Origin: Branchiostoma lanceolatum
Lineage: Eukaryota > Chordata > Leptocardii > Amphioxiformes > Branchiostomatidae
Length of the DNA stretch: 64,000 bases
Assembly: GCF_035083965.1 (NCBI RefSeq)
Contig: NC_089735.1
Coordinates: 6,970,001 to 7,034,000 of the forward strand
Reading direction: 5' to 3'
Position numbers and translations under genes: made by a program. The notes beneath the pieces are model-generated. The model worked only from the letters and a program-made list of their open reading frames with translations, searched no databases and was not told the origin of the DNA. Below are positions 1-12,775 of the stretch, piece after piece; positions within the stretch are counted from its first letter, which is position 1; each line of letters starts with the position of its first letter.

Positions 1-712
1 CTATTCTTATTGGAATTTCTTGGTGAAATCTGGGTAATACTGGGGTAGCTGTGGTAGGATAGACTCCAGTTTTATAAAAATGACATTTCTCCATCTTGGA
101 GTTCTCGGCACCCCATGAGATCATAGTGGAATGATCGTCCTGAGCTGGCTGTTTGAAGACTGGAGGAAAATCGAAGACTCTGGTAAGGGAGGGTTTATTT
201 GCAGCCTAGCTGTACAGAATTTGACGATCATGCGTTTGATGACAGTAGACATGATAGGTTGGCATTTGTGGTTAATTGTCTATGATCTGACGTTTTGATT
301 CCTGAGATAATCATACCTTCTTTTTCACCAGGGAGACATGCATTGCTGCCATATATTAGAACCGTTGCGCAACCCCCTCCCCCCCCTCCTACGTTCTGGG
401 ACGGTGTTCTAACGAAACCCTACTCCAACACCGCCACGTCATCCAACCCAGCCGACACTGCGTTCTCCATGGAAAGACCCATAACTTATTAATGACGCCC
501 CATTCACGGTGGGAAAAGGTCAAGTCATCACATACAAGGCGATAATGAGAAAATAATCTGACAAGGTTCCGAGCCGCTGGGGGAGAATCGTGTTCGCATC
601 AGCTCCTCAATTTTTAATGAAGCCCATAATGTCCTGTAACATAACGTGTCTGCGTCTATTAGCTAAGCTCGGTTAGGTTCAGTTCGTGAGCTGTGGTGCA
701 AGCCGCATTTCT

Positions 713-828
713 GTAGCCTGGTATACAAACCTATTATAGCTCCCGAGTCTGTTCTGTCCTCTCCGCAAATATTTGAGGAGAGGACAGAGAAGACTAGGGA
801 GCTATGATAGGTTTGGATGCCAGGCTAG
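713..828. repeat. Foldback element, ~58-bp arms, almost no loop
   Basis: The left arm starts with tagcctggtatacaaacc and the right arm ends with ggtttggatgccaggcta, which pair as inverted repeats. Pairing continues through the centre, where agaggacag pairs with ctgtcctct around an AAATATTT core. The arms differ at only a few positions. There is no internal coding sequence, so this is a MITE-like or foldback insertion. Confidence 0.85.
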
Positions 829-990
829 TCTTTCTGTGGAATGGAAGAGGAATTCAATGGCTCCTTTGCACTATTGGCGCAAGAGGGAGGGAATCTTTAT
901 TATCTCTGGAACGGTGTATGAAAAGCGGCAATCGGTCCTAAAGAGCTGTGTCGAGATAAAATAAAGGCACACTTACGTTATCACACAAGT

Positions 991-992
<2 letters not shown>

Positions 993-1065
<73 letters not shown>

Positions 1066-1075
1066 ACACACACAC

Positions 1076-1106
<31 letters not shown>

Positions 1107-1109
1107 CAC
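993..1109. repeat. (CA)n microsatellite
   Basis: About 117 bp of almost uninterrupted CA dinucleotides, with a few GA and TA interruptions near the middle. Confidence 0.97.
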
Positions 1110-2099
1110 TCATTCACACGCAGTCACAGTAGAAGACGACTCAACGATGCCATATGCATATGGACACCAAATTAGCTTCTTAGTGGAAACAAGGGTACCC
1201 TACCGTTCAAGGTATGACAACTGTTATTATCTACATGTTCCGAGACTTAGTAATGGAGGTATGGAAGAATATGAACGTGTAAAATTGTTTTAGATGTAAG
1301 AATTACTGGAATAAACTGACATCGATGTATAAGCCGCCTGGAACGTTTTCAATAATCAACGTCAACGATAATTAACTGAAGACTAGACTTGATAAGATTG
1401 CCATATTCAGTTAGCAGTGGGGCTATTGCATTAAGTTTACATTTGTTTATCGGAGGTGGATGAAGTAAAAGTGACATAATATGACAGATTGCGATCAGGG
1501 ATTAATCTACGTGATGATAATTTGATTATATCCTGTGTGGTCTAGTGTGGAACACCGGGCAGGAAAGGTAACCGAGTACGAACACTACGACGCACAGCTT
1601 TAGCATTGCCCCCTATACACAAACATCATGTCATTCTCCTTCAGTTTTCTAACAAAGAGCTGGGGGTAAAGTTCCCTATCGCCGTCGTAAGCTTGACTGT
1701 ATATCATTTCATGCGAATGTTTTAGGAAATAAGTTGACACAATCATTCCGTACGGAGAGCTGAAAGGAGAGTACTTTTGATGGAAGCAAAGCGTAATTGT
1801 AACTTTTTTCTGATCGGAAAGGGACATACAAGAATAAAATCATACCATGCAGCTGATGAATGGTTAACTTCTCTTCCTTTGATTATAAAGAAAGCAAGAA
1901 AAGTAACGGAGATAGCAGAGGGTTACCTCTTCCCTATCCCCGTGTTTAGAGTATTGTTGCTGTTCCGAGTCACGTGACGTACATGGGTCATCGACCTTGT
2001 CACGTAATGATGCAATTGTTTCAGAGAGTCTTTCAACAAGTTTTGATTAGAGAAGAGGTTAGCCGCTGACGCAGGTTTTGGTCGAGGTTGAAGTCTGGG

Positions 2100-2385
2100 C
2101 ATTTGCAGCTGTCTTTTATTACCTCAGTGAAAATGAAGGCATTGTTTTCGATCATTGTGTCTGTTTGTTTTGGTGTGTGTCTGTAGTTGAATTTGAATAT
2201 TGTAGATTAAAGGTATGAGATGTGAAAGATGGTGTAACCGGAAACTCCCAATATTATAATTGGTCCTGCAGGATGTTGACTTGGCCCGGGTGCAAACTTG
2301 CATAGGCAGGAAATGCATTGACAGAACTTGCGAGGAGCTCACAATAATGAATAAAACAAGAAATTCATAAACACGAAATATGTAT
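2100..2385. repeat. Dispersed repeat family A, copy 1
   Basis: It shares ordered blocks with 22296-22556 and 48915-49190: a GT-rich block, an agatggtgt block, a block like cccgggtgcaaacttgcataggcag, then acaataatgaataaaac and aaattca. The copies are diverged and share no reading frame. The family is not one I can name. Confidence 0.65.
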
Positions 2386-3749
2386 CTTGTTAATTAGAGA
2401 TCTTTTTGTATGATATAACCTATGATTTATTAAGATGTACAAGTTGTAAATCGTCTGATTCATTTCGTTTTCTCAAACTTTTACACTTAACCCAAATCAG
2501 CCATTCAAAATAAGTACGATCAGACAGTCTCTTCGTTGTTTTCTTAGCATTTCATCGGTAAAGTGATTGTAGATACATGTAAGTCAATCGCAAAAGCATC
2601 ACAATGTCCTGACATTATTACTTGTTTTCATATGTCATGAAAAGACCGAAGGTTTCTTGCTGATGAAATAGAATGTATGATTATTTTCCTTACTGTAAAG
2701 CTATATTTGCTCTAGAAACAAAGTCTAAGAACAAGCGTACGAACTGTGGGCTAACTTCACGCCCAACGACAAGATATGACCTTCCGGAGGACTTCATCTG
2801 ATGATTATTGCTGTTTCCGGGCCCGTTCTTTCTCTCCTCCTCGCAAGAAAAATTGCTGTTGAAAGCCAGATCCCCTTTCACGCCGCCATGCAAGGCCGTA
2901 ACTCAAGCTTCAGCGCAATTTATGTAATTAAATATTGCCTCTGATGGCTGGCCGGATGCAACCAATCGAGTGGAAACCGTCAGTCGCCAGATTCTGTCAA
3001 TCCTTCAAATGAAAAGGAAAACATCGTGTGTTGATGGATCCAATTCCTTAGGAATCTGCAAAATCTTTATTACTAGCATGCTACAAACTTAGCTGTTGTA
3101 TCCTTTGCTTGTTTAAAAAAAGTCTTATCTCTATAAAATTCTATATCTACGTCTTGATAGCAATTGAGCAACTAGAACTAAGAGGCCGAGAACGCATCCT
3201 ATCGTCTCGCGCAGCTTTCTTTACCCAAGACAGCGACTAGCCGAATATTTAAGCTGTTTCGGTCTCATATTTTCTACTTGTTGTAGAATTACGTTTGGTC
3301 AAAACAAGAGACGAACTGCACACCAGAATCTGATGGTAATTTAAGCCGAATGACGCATCGTGTCGGCGTCTGTGCGTTTCAAAAGAAACAGAAATCAGAG
3401 AATGTAATTCCTTCTGCCGCGTGCGTGTGCTCGGTGGGAGAGGCAGTCCCTAGATATTAGAGTAATGTAGTGTAATTGCTGCCCCGGTGTCATTAATATG
3501 CATTACATCCTATTATTGTATTATATTCTTGTAGACCAGGTCGAGTTTATCGTGTAATGCACACATCAATCAAACCGGGCTTGTCGATACCACAGTGCGA
3601 GGCGCCGCGCGCGGAAAGACCATGGCAGCTAAAATGGGTACAACTGCGTTCAAATCCTGATACTTAACTTCACAAGTGTACAAAAAATTCTGTAAATTTC
3701 TATAGATTATTTCATGCGGAGGGACATAGTGCATTGTCAATCTGTTGCT

Positions 3750-4147
3750 ATCCCCGGGCCAGAGAAGCATGAGACAGCTGACTGGCATGGCTATCCTCGG
3801 GCCAGGGGACCATGGGATAGCTATTTGGCTGGCTGTTCCTGGGCCAGGGAACCATGGGACAGCTGACTGGCTATCCTCTGGCCAGGGAAACATGGGACAG
3901 CTGACTGGCTGTGCCCGGGGACAGGGAAACAAATACTAGTAACCGCTGACTGACTATCCCCGGGCCAGGGAAGCATGGGACAGCTGTCCTCGGGCCAGGG
4001 AATTATCGGACAGCTGACTAGCCATCCTCGGGCCAGGGAACCATGGGACAGCTCATTGGCTACCCTCGGACCAGGGAACCATGGGACAGCTGACTGTCCC
4101 CTGCCCAGGGAAATATCGGATGGCTGACTGGCTGTCCTCGGGCCAGA
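3750..4147. repeat. ~38-bp minisatellite, about 10 copies
   Basis: The unit reads approximately ctcgggccagggaacc followed by atgggacagctgactggcta, repeated with substitutions and some truncated units. It creates long proline- and glycine-rich open frames on both strands, which are by-products of the repeat. Confidence 0.93.
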
Positions 4148-5479
4148 AAACAATGCTGGCTTACATCTTACACCGGGAGTCAGCGAGAACACCAGTGACC
4201 TAATATGGGAGGCAATATGGGCACGAAGAAAAGACGGAGGACAACTACTTAAAAATCGATGTTTGAATCTTAGATCTTGTTGGTACAATATATCACAAAT
4301 ATCAAGTTTTTCTTCACATATCCTGTTTGAAGTAACATAGTAGACCTGTCCTCGCGATTTGTTGCAATTCTCTTCTTTGTCATTTTCTTTTCTTTTTGAA
4401 CCAAACATCGCAAAAATCATCAAACGCTTTTACCTTTTCAATTTTGCGTCAGCCATTAAGATTGGGTCATAAAACCTTAGTAATCTAAAGATAATGCCAT
4501 CATGACGACTCGGTAATCGACATTAATGACTCCTTGGTTGTTCCTATTCATCACCCAGAACAGTTGGTTACCTAACATAAATTGTCATTTCCTCACGTTT
4601 TCAAATAAACTGAATCCCAATCAGTACGATTGTGCTGTACCTTGTGGAGTTTTAATCCTTCTGTACGGCTATTTTCAGGCTATACATTTCCCGTCCGTGA
4701 AAGAAACAAGACTCCGGCGTCGGTATTCACTTGGGACCCCCAGCCGCAAATCAAACTGGCCTCATTTACGCTCCGCTAATTCAATCAGGGATGTTTAGTT
4801 AATTAATGGATTTGTTGATAGGCGAGGCGCTGCTGTGATGTATTAGACCTGTCAGAAGAAAGCCGGTTTAGCCCACAGGGATTCCCTCTCGCAGGAGCGG
4901 TGGCTCTTCGAGCGTACACGGTGGATGTGCACAAAGACTCGCGCTCCATTCTTTCTAAACGTGTTTGTTGGAAATATATATGTCTCCGACAGCTTCCATG
5001 TTTCATACGGCTGCGATAACCTTATTTGGTTGCAGTAGGTGGAAGATTTTGTCACTTGTTCTATTTTGCTAATGACTTTTTAAGTCTTTCAGAATAGTGA
5101 TCATGTGAAAAGTACTAACATGTCTCTATTTTCGTTCCTTATTTCATGAACGCTATGGCTATTTATCCTGTCGATATGGCTTAAACGTGGTGTGTAAGCC
5201 CTTTGGTGTCCTGTGTGACAGTTGTAGAAAAAAAGGGATAAACGTTTACCAGATTCTTTCAAAAAGATGAACATGATAAGAAGCTCGTTGAATAAATTCA
5301 TCAGTCACGTTTTCTTGACAGTTACGAGAACATTCTTCGAACAGTTCTTACTAACTTCTTAGATGGAAAGTGGAATGCTCTGGTACTTAGGCCATGCTGA
5401 TTTCATTATATGGATGACGTCTTAAGTGCATCTCAAAACTGAGGCGGGCGTGTGAAAAGAAAGTTGAGAAAAAAAGAAA

Positions 5480-5740
5480 ACAATTGCCTTCATTATAAAA
5501 ACCCAAGGGGGTTGAACAAATGACTGAACACGCAGAACATGGTATATTGAATTTTTTATGTTTGTTCTTTCAAATCTTTTCCTTTTATGTTGGATGAATA
5601 TCGTTTTTCTGACTTTTGGGAAATTGCTCCTTTGTACAGTTCATAGTGTGGCTGCAAAGTTTTATTTTGTGTGTGGAAATGAATGAAAATTGATAGGCGC
5701 GCGGATGTCATCCATATAATCAAGTCAGTGTGGCCGCAAC
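5480..5740. repeat. Dispersed repeat family B, copy 1
   Basis: It shares ttgccttcattat, gaacac/atacgcagaacatggta, and near its end ggatgtcatccatataatc followed by aagtcagtgtggcc with 56962-57305 in the same order. No coding potential. Family unknown. Confidence 0.75.
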
Positions 5741-6244
5741 CCACAAGTCTTCGCAGGAAAGCGTTCCTAGCAACGTTTATTAAAACTGCGCGGTACCAGG
5801 TCTCCCGTGCGCTAATTTAATACCCCGCTGCCTCTGATTAATTAAGTTATTCCTGGGTGACAAAGGGATATCTGCCGAAGAGGTACTCGTCTCGCATAAT
5901 GTGCGCCACAAAGACTTCAATAGAAGGGAAGTCTCGCCAGAAGCCGCAGTCATTCATTGGGGTATCATCCTGTAGATTCCCTTTGTGATTTTATCCACGG
6001 GCGATTGCGAAGTGAATTGTAGTCTACATTGTTGTAGAGGTACCCAAGTTATGGTTAGAATTGATGTTTTTTTTGCATACAGATATTTGCTTGGACTTAT
6101 TCAGACTTGGAAAACTAAAATGTTATGGAAAATTTCGTCTCCCTCGAAATGTTTTTTTAGGTGTACAACAATATCCATAACGTGTCAAAGTCTAGCAATC
6201 TAAAATTAGGCTAGCCTTTCAGGTTTTGGAGCTTCCATAAAAGT

Positions 6245-6350
6245 TGTTAAAGGAGGACAACCTGGCCAGAAAGGTTGTATACAACCTGGCCAGAAGGTTG
6301 TATACAAACTCGCCAGAAGGTTGTATACAACCTCGCCAGAAGGTTGTATT
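6245..6350. repeat. Short tandem repeat with palindromic unit
   Basis: About four copies of a 23-24 bp unit, ggttgtatacaacctggcca plus gaa. Each unit contains the palindrome GGTTGTATACAACC, so the array can fold as several small hairpins. Confidence 0.92.
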
Positions 6351-6578
6351 GTTAGACAGCGTTGTGTTTGTCTGTGTGTCTTGTAATGTCTCAAGAACAG
6401 CCCAAGATTACTCAAGTACGGCTCATGATAAGTCAAGAACGACTGGATGAGTTTGTTGGTGTTTTGGTAGGTTGTGAAAAATGGAAGTGATTTTAGGTTT
6501 GCATAAATGATGCGGCCTGGTGTGGACAGACCAGGTGTAGTCTTCGGTGGTGTATGGACTTGCTCCGTCCCCCCGACA

Positions 6579-6600
6579 GATGATGATGATGATGATGATA
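6579..6600. repeat. (GAT)n microsatellite
   Basis: Seven consecutive GAT/ATG triplets ending in ataata. Confidence 0.9.
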
Positions 6601-8810
6601 ATAGCCTTCCTTGTTAAGATAAGACGGTCATTGGACAGCTTCTGTTATTTGGGCGTGATCAACTGATGCAATGTATGCAAATGAGTACCTTATCTGCATA
6701 ATAACGACACAGACTTGTAGTACGACAGTTGTAAATGTTAACATGATTTGTCGAAGGTATGAGATCATGGAACTCGAGTTGTAGAATAATTCAGGTGAGT
6801 TAGTTGAGTGAGTTCATTGTCTTCTATCCCATATCTTATAATGACGCGGCGATCCTCGGATCTAACCAACAAAGCTATGCTGAACAACGAGGCGGCTTTA
6901 ACCGTCGTTAGAGCCGCAATCCCTTACAATTAGTAGCATCATAAACACCTCTCGAACAAAGCGAGCTATTCAGACACGAGTGTTTCGGTATTTGGAGAAT
7001 TGCCGGCTCAGTCTCCAGTGTCAGACCGTAATGGACTCTGTGGTAATACTCGCGGTTTTAATGGACCCGCATGATGTTAAGAAACAATAAAACAAATAAC
7101 TTAATCTGCTAATGAATCAAGACGGTACGTGTTGGCCCTGATGCGCATTAGTGGAAGGGGAGGGAGGATTCCCAAGTAAACCTATTTCCTAAGACCTCGG
7201 CAGATTATCTGTGAGGATAATGGAGGAAGATTACGTCTGTGGGCATGAGATCACTCTTATCGTTCGGAAGGGACAAAGGTGGACCAACAAGGAGAGAGTC
7301 TATTTTTAAAAAGATTATCATAATAAAAAAGAAGTCTTACTTTTTAGAACCTACCATTTTTGTTACCAGAATGCACTGATTCTTATCAAGCCACACATTG
7401 GTAATCATACGGTATCAGGGTAATTGAGTCGCCGTGATGATAGACTTGAGAGGCATCGAAATCTATCTCTCTATCATCTAAACTGTTGGTCACAAAGATG
7501 ATCTCCTATGTAGACACAACACAAATGAACAATTCATCAATCGCTTTATGTTTATGTTTTTCACCTATTTGGTCCTGCACATTATTTTTAGATACCCTCT
7601 TAAAGGAACCAAAACCTTGCCCTGGGGAAGTCGTAAAGGGAGTGCTCCTACTGTGAGCTGCCCAGCAGGTTGAGGGCTGGATTAATCCCCCATACTCACA
7701 TAAATTCATAAAAGGATTAGATGTCTGCCAGCCTGGGACAATAGCAGGGACAGATTACCATAATAACCGTCAGAGAATTCAAACTTTTTTCTGTACTGGT
7801 TTTTCTATGAACAGTATCAAACCGTGCAGAATGGCCCAGATATCTATCAAAAAGTCACATGATACAAGGAAGTTTCTATCAGATAAGATCCCTTGGATAA
7901 TCAAGACAATGCTATGTACAACTTTCAGTTTGGGGGAAGTCAACCTTGTTCAAATTTTCAAACTTTCAAATCGACCCTGTCAAAGTTGTTTTAGAGTGTC
8001 TAAATGGATATAAATTTCAAATGACTTCCCAACATTAGCCTAGGTAGTTGTGTGTCTAGAAATATGACTTGGGATTTTTGGCATCTTCATGTTGTTGTAA
8101 CCAGTACATATATAACTGCTACCCAATGTCTCAAACTAAATTGCAAGCCAGTGTTGTCATTACTTTATTTCTTGGCTAACTGTCCTTCAAGCTAATTTCT
8201 TTATGTGTAGCCATACTTCAAATTCTTATATGTTATCTATTGATTTCAAACATGACTTGAAGAGTAACTTGTACATGGTAAACTTTCTCAGCCAGGCCTC
8301 CACTGATGTGCACTGTACGGCTGCCAGGCGCATACCGAAGGCTATAGTTTACATTATGCCGTATTTATATAGTTTTACTGGGGTCTTTAAACCAGAATTG
8401 TTTTCTATAAGTTCTTTATCGCGCCCTTGTTATGTAGTATATCAGAGCTTCATCTTCATCAGAGCTTACGCGTACTTGAAAACCCCAGCAGTGACCAGAA
8501 CTTTCTCGCAACTTGAAGGAATGATGACGACTGGAGACTGGACATTCCTTAATAAAGACTGGCGCTGATTAGTCGAAAGGTTGGGTAAGTCGAATTTCTT
8601 GTGTTGGAAAGTGGAATTTAACTTTTATACAGGAGACTCATTCTGATTTCTTTATTCTTCTGATGTGACTATCTATCGTTCCTTACTCCCTGACGCAGCA
8701 GGTCAATAGCCCATCTCCAGTTGTCAAAGACTCAGACGTTACCAATTGTACGTTAATTCTATTGCAGTTTTGTCCCCAAATGATATGTCAAGGCTATCCT
8801 AATGCGCACA

Positions 8811-9045
8811 GTCGTCTCCGCAAGTTGACCCAGTGCCGGGCAGCAGCATTTTAGCACCATGGACAGTAACAGTAGACACACACATCTACGCAACCAATTC
8901 TTTTCATGCCCTTTTGTCCCTGAATTAGGTGGTAGGACACCACTACAAGCAGTTGTTCCACGTTCTCCGCACGTTGACCCAGTGCCGGGCAGCTGCATGT
9001 TCAGCACCAAGGACAGTAACAGTAGCCACACCGGGCGGATGTCGT
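8811..9045. repeat. Tandem duplication, ~149-bp offset
   Basis: A block containing gttgacccagtgccgggcag, then agcaccatggacagtaacag, occurs near 8815 and again near 8964 with a few changes. The DNA between the copies is not repeated a third time. Confidence 0.85.
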
Positions 9046-9149
9046 GCTCCATCGACCGTGACCCCCTCCCATGCAGCACCGTCAGCAGTCAATAGTGACG
9101 ATGAACGCCACATCCACACAGAAGCCCATGGGACGATAGAATGATTTTA

Positions 9150-9310
9150 CTGGGGTAACCCCGGAATCTTTGGGTGTGAGTCTTTGACCGTCAAGGGCAC
9201 AACAATGGTGACATGCCAGGAAATTCGAATCCAGGACCCCGGTGTCTGGACCATGGGCCAAACACCCTAACCGTTATGCCAACACGACGCCACACAACAG
9301 GAAAGATATG
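9150..9310 (-). repeat. tRNA-derived SINE-like element
   Basis: On the minus strand a pol III A-box-like tggcataacggttag is followed about 50 bp later by a B-box-like ggattcgaattcc sequence (with one extra t). This is the spacing of a tRNA head. The predicted cloverleaf is degenerate and nothing suggests a working tRNA gene. Confidence 0.6.
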
Positions 9311-10342
9311 AATTTTCTTTACTTTGCTCTGTGCCGTTTCAAAAACAGATGCTGATCATGATTCTATTGATACAGATTGTGAAACTTTTTTCGTTTCTTT
9401 GACAAGTTTTCTTATTGTTTCTGCCTTTTGTCCTCCATCCGCTTGCCATTGTTCGTCTTTTGTGGGTCAGTCCCTTTCCTTATCGCTTTCCTTTATGCAG
9501 TGTTTTTAATTTGACTTAAATTATTAGGTGGATATGTCATTAATCCTGTATAGCTCTGTCGACATTTGCATGACCTCGTTTCTTGTTACACCTGTGTGTA
9601 AGGTGATAGGGATGCGTCCACTATACCAGTCACGCGGTGCAACACCTAAACTTTATTCTTGGCAACAATGGAACCTTCAAAATCTTCAAATAAAAGCAAA
9701 ACGGACAAGTATTATCATAGAATGTAGCCGGTGGCGGAAAAAGTTGAAATCGAAGAAAACTTGCACAATGCGAACTCACCCCTCCCACTATTGAGACATC
9801 AATGATACGTGCACGGTGATCAGGTGGTGGCAACATGGCTTTACCTGACAACCTGCACCATAGAAACACCTACGTAAGTAACATAATCCACTTGTAAAAA
9901 ACAGTCCCGGCAAATTAGATTTGGCCAGACCCCTCGGAAATACCCCCCTCCCTACTTCTCCATATATCCTTGCTCACAGTGATATCTGCCCAGGCGTCTC
10001 CAGTACCCAATCAAGCGTGCAGCTTAACAAAGTTACCGATTCGTCATCTCATTGACCAGTTGCCATGGTCGCTGGGTTCTGGACTGAGCAATAAATCAGA
10101 TGGATGTAGATCGAAGCGTCCTGTCGCGTCCGCTATTCGTCACTTTGTACCACTCTGCTGACTTCTCGCAGAGTGCGAAGCCTGGCCTCAAAAAGTGTTT
10201 GGAGCAAAGGCTTCTGGTTTAGTCGCCCGGCCTGCTACCAACTACCACCACCAAAAGCACCCCCAGGGACTGCAACCTCTACCATGTACCAGTAGCGTGT
10301 GAAGAACATTGACAGTAGATCCGTATTGAACCCCGATATTGT

Positions 10343-10695
10343 GGTAAATTAAGCGGGTATCTGACTAGGTTGAGAAAGACATTCGCAAAGTGGCGCAAAC
10401 TGGAACCAAATTCGCAGTTTTTGAAATGGCGCAAAAAGGCGTGATCACTGCAAATCTCTTTTAGATTCATTTCTACCATTGCACATTGGTTTTCATCGGT
10501 AACACTACGATTTCCGATAGAATTATCTTTGGAGCCGAAACTAAGGAAGTGACATTCCGGGCGCGGCCATTTGTTTGTAGAGGTCACGTGTTCTACCCGT
10601 GCCTCGCACGTCAGTGTGACCGCAGGGTAAAGATGGCGAAAATTCGCAAAGTTACCGCAATAAGCGCAGTCCAGTGAGATAACCACTTAAGTGGG
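10343..10695. repeat. TTAA-flanked MITE (family G), copy 1
   Basis: The ends are inverted repeats: ttaagcgggtatctgacta at the left, and the complement of ttaagtggttatctcactgg at the right. Both abut TTAA. The interior is rich in GCGCAAA and TTCGCA. The right half matches the reverse complement of 57979-58205, with shared blocks gggcgcggccattt, acgtcagtgtgaccg and gcgcagtccagtgag. A 135-codon open frame on the minus strand lies entirely inside the element and is not a gene. Confidence 0.8.
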
Positions 10696-12499
10696 GTCGC
10701 TACCAATGGTACAACGGCACGCTGCTTTTGCGGTACTCAAACACATCTTTACATTAAATGCGCCCAAAGTCCTGTCTCTTCCACTCGCATCCGTAATAGA
10801 TTTGAACACAATATTTTTAAGACTCGACATTTCATTCTTGTCGCATATCTATAAACTGCAAGACAATCCTTCACGTCTTCTTGTTCCTCTGCCCCGCCTT
10901 AACAAAAATTCCCGTGTAGAATTATACCGCCCTTTAATAGCCAATTAAGGGCGGCACGCGGTCCGTAAGCACGCTTAATAGAAGGCCAGGCGTAATTAAG
11001 TGGTCATGGAGTGTGGCTCAAATAACTCTACAAAGGTCCCGCTGGTTACAGGATAGTCTCAGGGATTACCGCTGGCTTCCTATTGTTCGTGTTCTTTACA
11101 ACGGTTTGCTGTTTCCAATTTGGAGAAATTGGAGCCGTACATTTCTAACTGGCACATAAAAGCCGGGATTTTGTCATGCTGGCGGTTGGCCAGAATAAAA
11201 AAAAGGGTTGGGAGCGAGATTTAGGGCGGTTTCGTGTTCGATCGAACACAGTAAACATCGAAGTGGAAGATGTAGCTGATGGAATGAATTAAGTTGATTG
11301 TTGAGAAGTGGGTATTGTGCTGTCCACGTCATTAACAACTAACGTTCATCACGTAGCTATGAAACCCACAAATTTAAAATAAAAAACATGACTGAATTCT
11401 GTGTGGTCCTATCGGCAAGTTGACCGGCACGACATTGTAGCAACTACTATAACCCATTATGTCTTCATACATTTACCTCCCAGTAAAAGAATAAACGGTC
11501 GCCAACTTCTTAGTGGACCTGTGCCGTTCAGATTGTTGAGCTCAGTACAACGCTGGAAGAGTGACAAGCCCGGATCCTGTGGGCTCTAGCGAACGCCGGG
11601 CTCCTAAATTGGCGCAGACTTTAATAGATGATCGGCATGTAGGCGCACGGGGAAGCAACATGGCGGAACATGCCGGAAAATTAAGAAAGCGCTTTTCCAT
11701 ATTGGCTTTATGTCAATAATAATCCGGCTGGGTAGAATTGACAAGGGCATTCCTGCCCCATTGATTATATGCCACTTGACAGCCTACAGGAAATCGATTA
11801 TGGTGAGTCTGTTCCTGGCCACTCAACTACACGAAAAAACAGCAACTGACAATCCAGTTGTTTGTCGTTTCCATAAACTGTTGTGATAAGAGTCTAATCA
11901 CTCAGTTAGATGGAGTAGAGACTAGTGACCAACACGTGAAAAGAAGGCTGAATGCTGAACCCCTTCTCCAAGCTGTTCTTTAATGTAAACATACGGCAGT
12001 CTTAGCTGTAATGTGTTCTTTACGAAGATGCGTGGGTTTGCGTGTGAAATTGGACAGCAGAAGAATCGTATGGTTTCGGCGAGTCCAATAATTGTGGCCA
12101 GGCTCTTTGTTGTACTTTTTACCACCGATTTAATTTGCTGCAGCGGAATGTGCAGGGATTGGCTTTTACGAGCCGATTTGGCGGCCCCCTCCCCCATTAT
12201 CCCCGATTTGGTGCTCCAATCACGCCCGTAATGCCGCATGGCGTGATACATCCCGGAACATAATGCAGGGTCACAGGTGCAGCGATTTTGATAATCCTAA
12301 TTCGGTTATGCTGAGAGGGTTTATATTATAACACGGGATAATTGAATAATCTCATTCGCTCTCATCAATTATGATGGATGGTGTATTACATTAGCGATAC
12401 GGAACGGCGGTGTGTGCTCAGATTCCGCTACTATGTTATCGGGTTTCTCTCACTGCACATCGCCGGCACGGTGTCCGTCTCTCACAGCCTCTGGACTAC

Positions 12500-12775
12500 A
12501 GCATACGGAGGGCTGAACAGAATGGTTCAGAGACTGGAAGAGGGCCATCGCGTGCGCGCAAACACCGTTGTTGAGCTGGTGTCTCGTTGCGCCGCGCCTG
12601 ATTGCGAAAGACGTTCGCAATCTGGCCCAAATTGGCGCCAAACATTGTTTTCATTTCAAACTCAGTGACAACACTGTGATTTCTAGTAACCTGTTCATCT
12701 GAGTCGCAAATGCGTCGCACTGCAGTGTTGTCGCAAAGTTGTCGCAAACGGGCGCGGCTCGAGATACTTACATGC
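12500..12775. repeat. GCGCAAA-rich repeat related to family G
   Basis: It contains the same kind of words as the 10343 element (tcgcaaagttgtcgcaaa, gggcgcggc, attggcgcca, agtatct at its edge), but I could not align it end to end. It is probably a diverged or different member of a GCGC-rich MITE group. Confidence 0.45.

Noticed and set aside
3821..4423. 200-codon open frame on the minus strand
   Set aside because: Most of it is the antisense of the 38-bp minisatellite (Pro/Gly/Ser repeats); no start context, splice sites or homology.
10279..10686. 135-codon open frame on the minus strand
   Set aside because: It lies almost entirely inside the family G MITE; a reverse copy elsewhere does not keep the frame.
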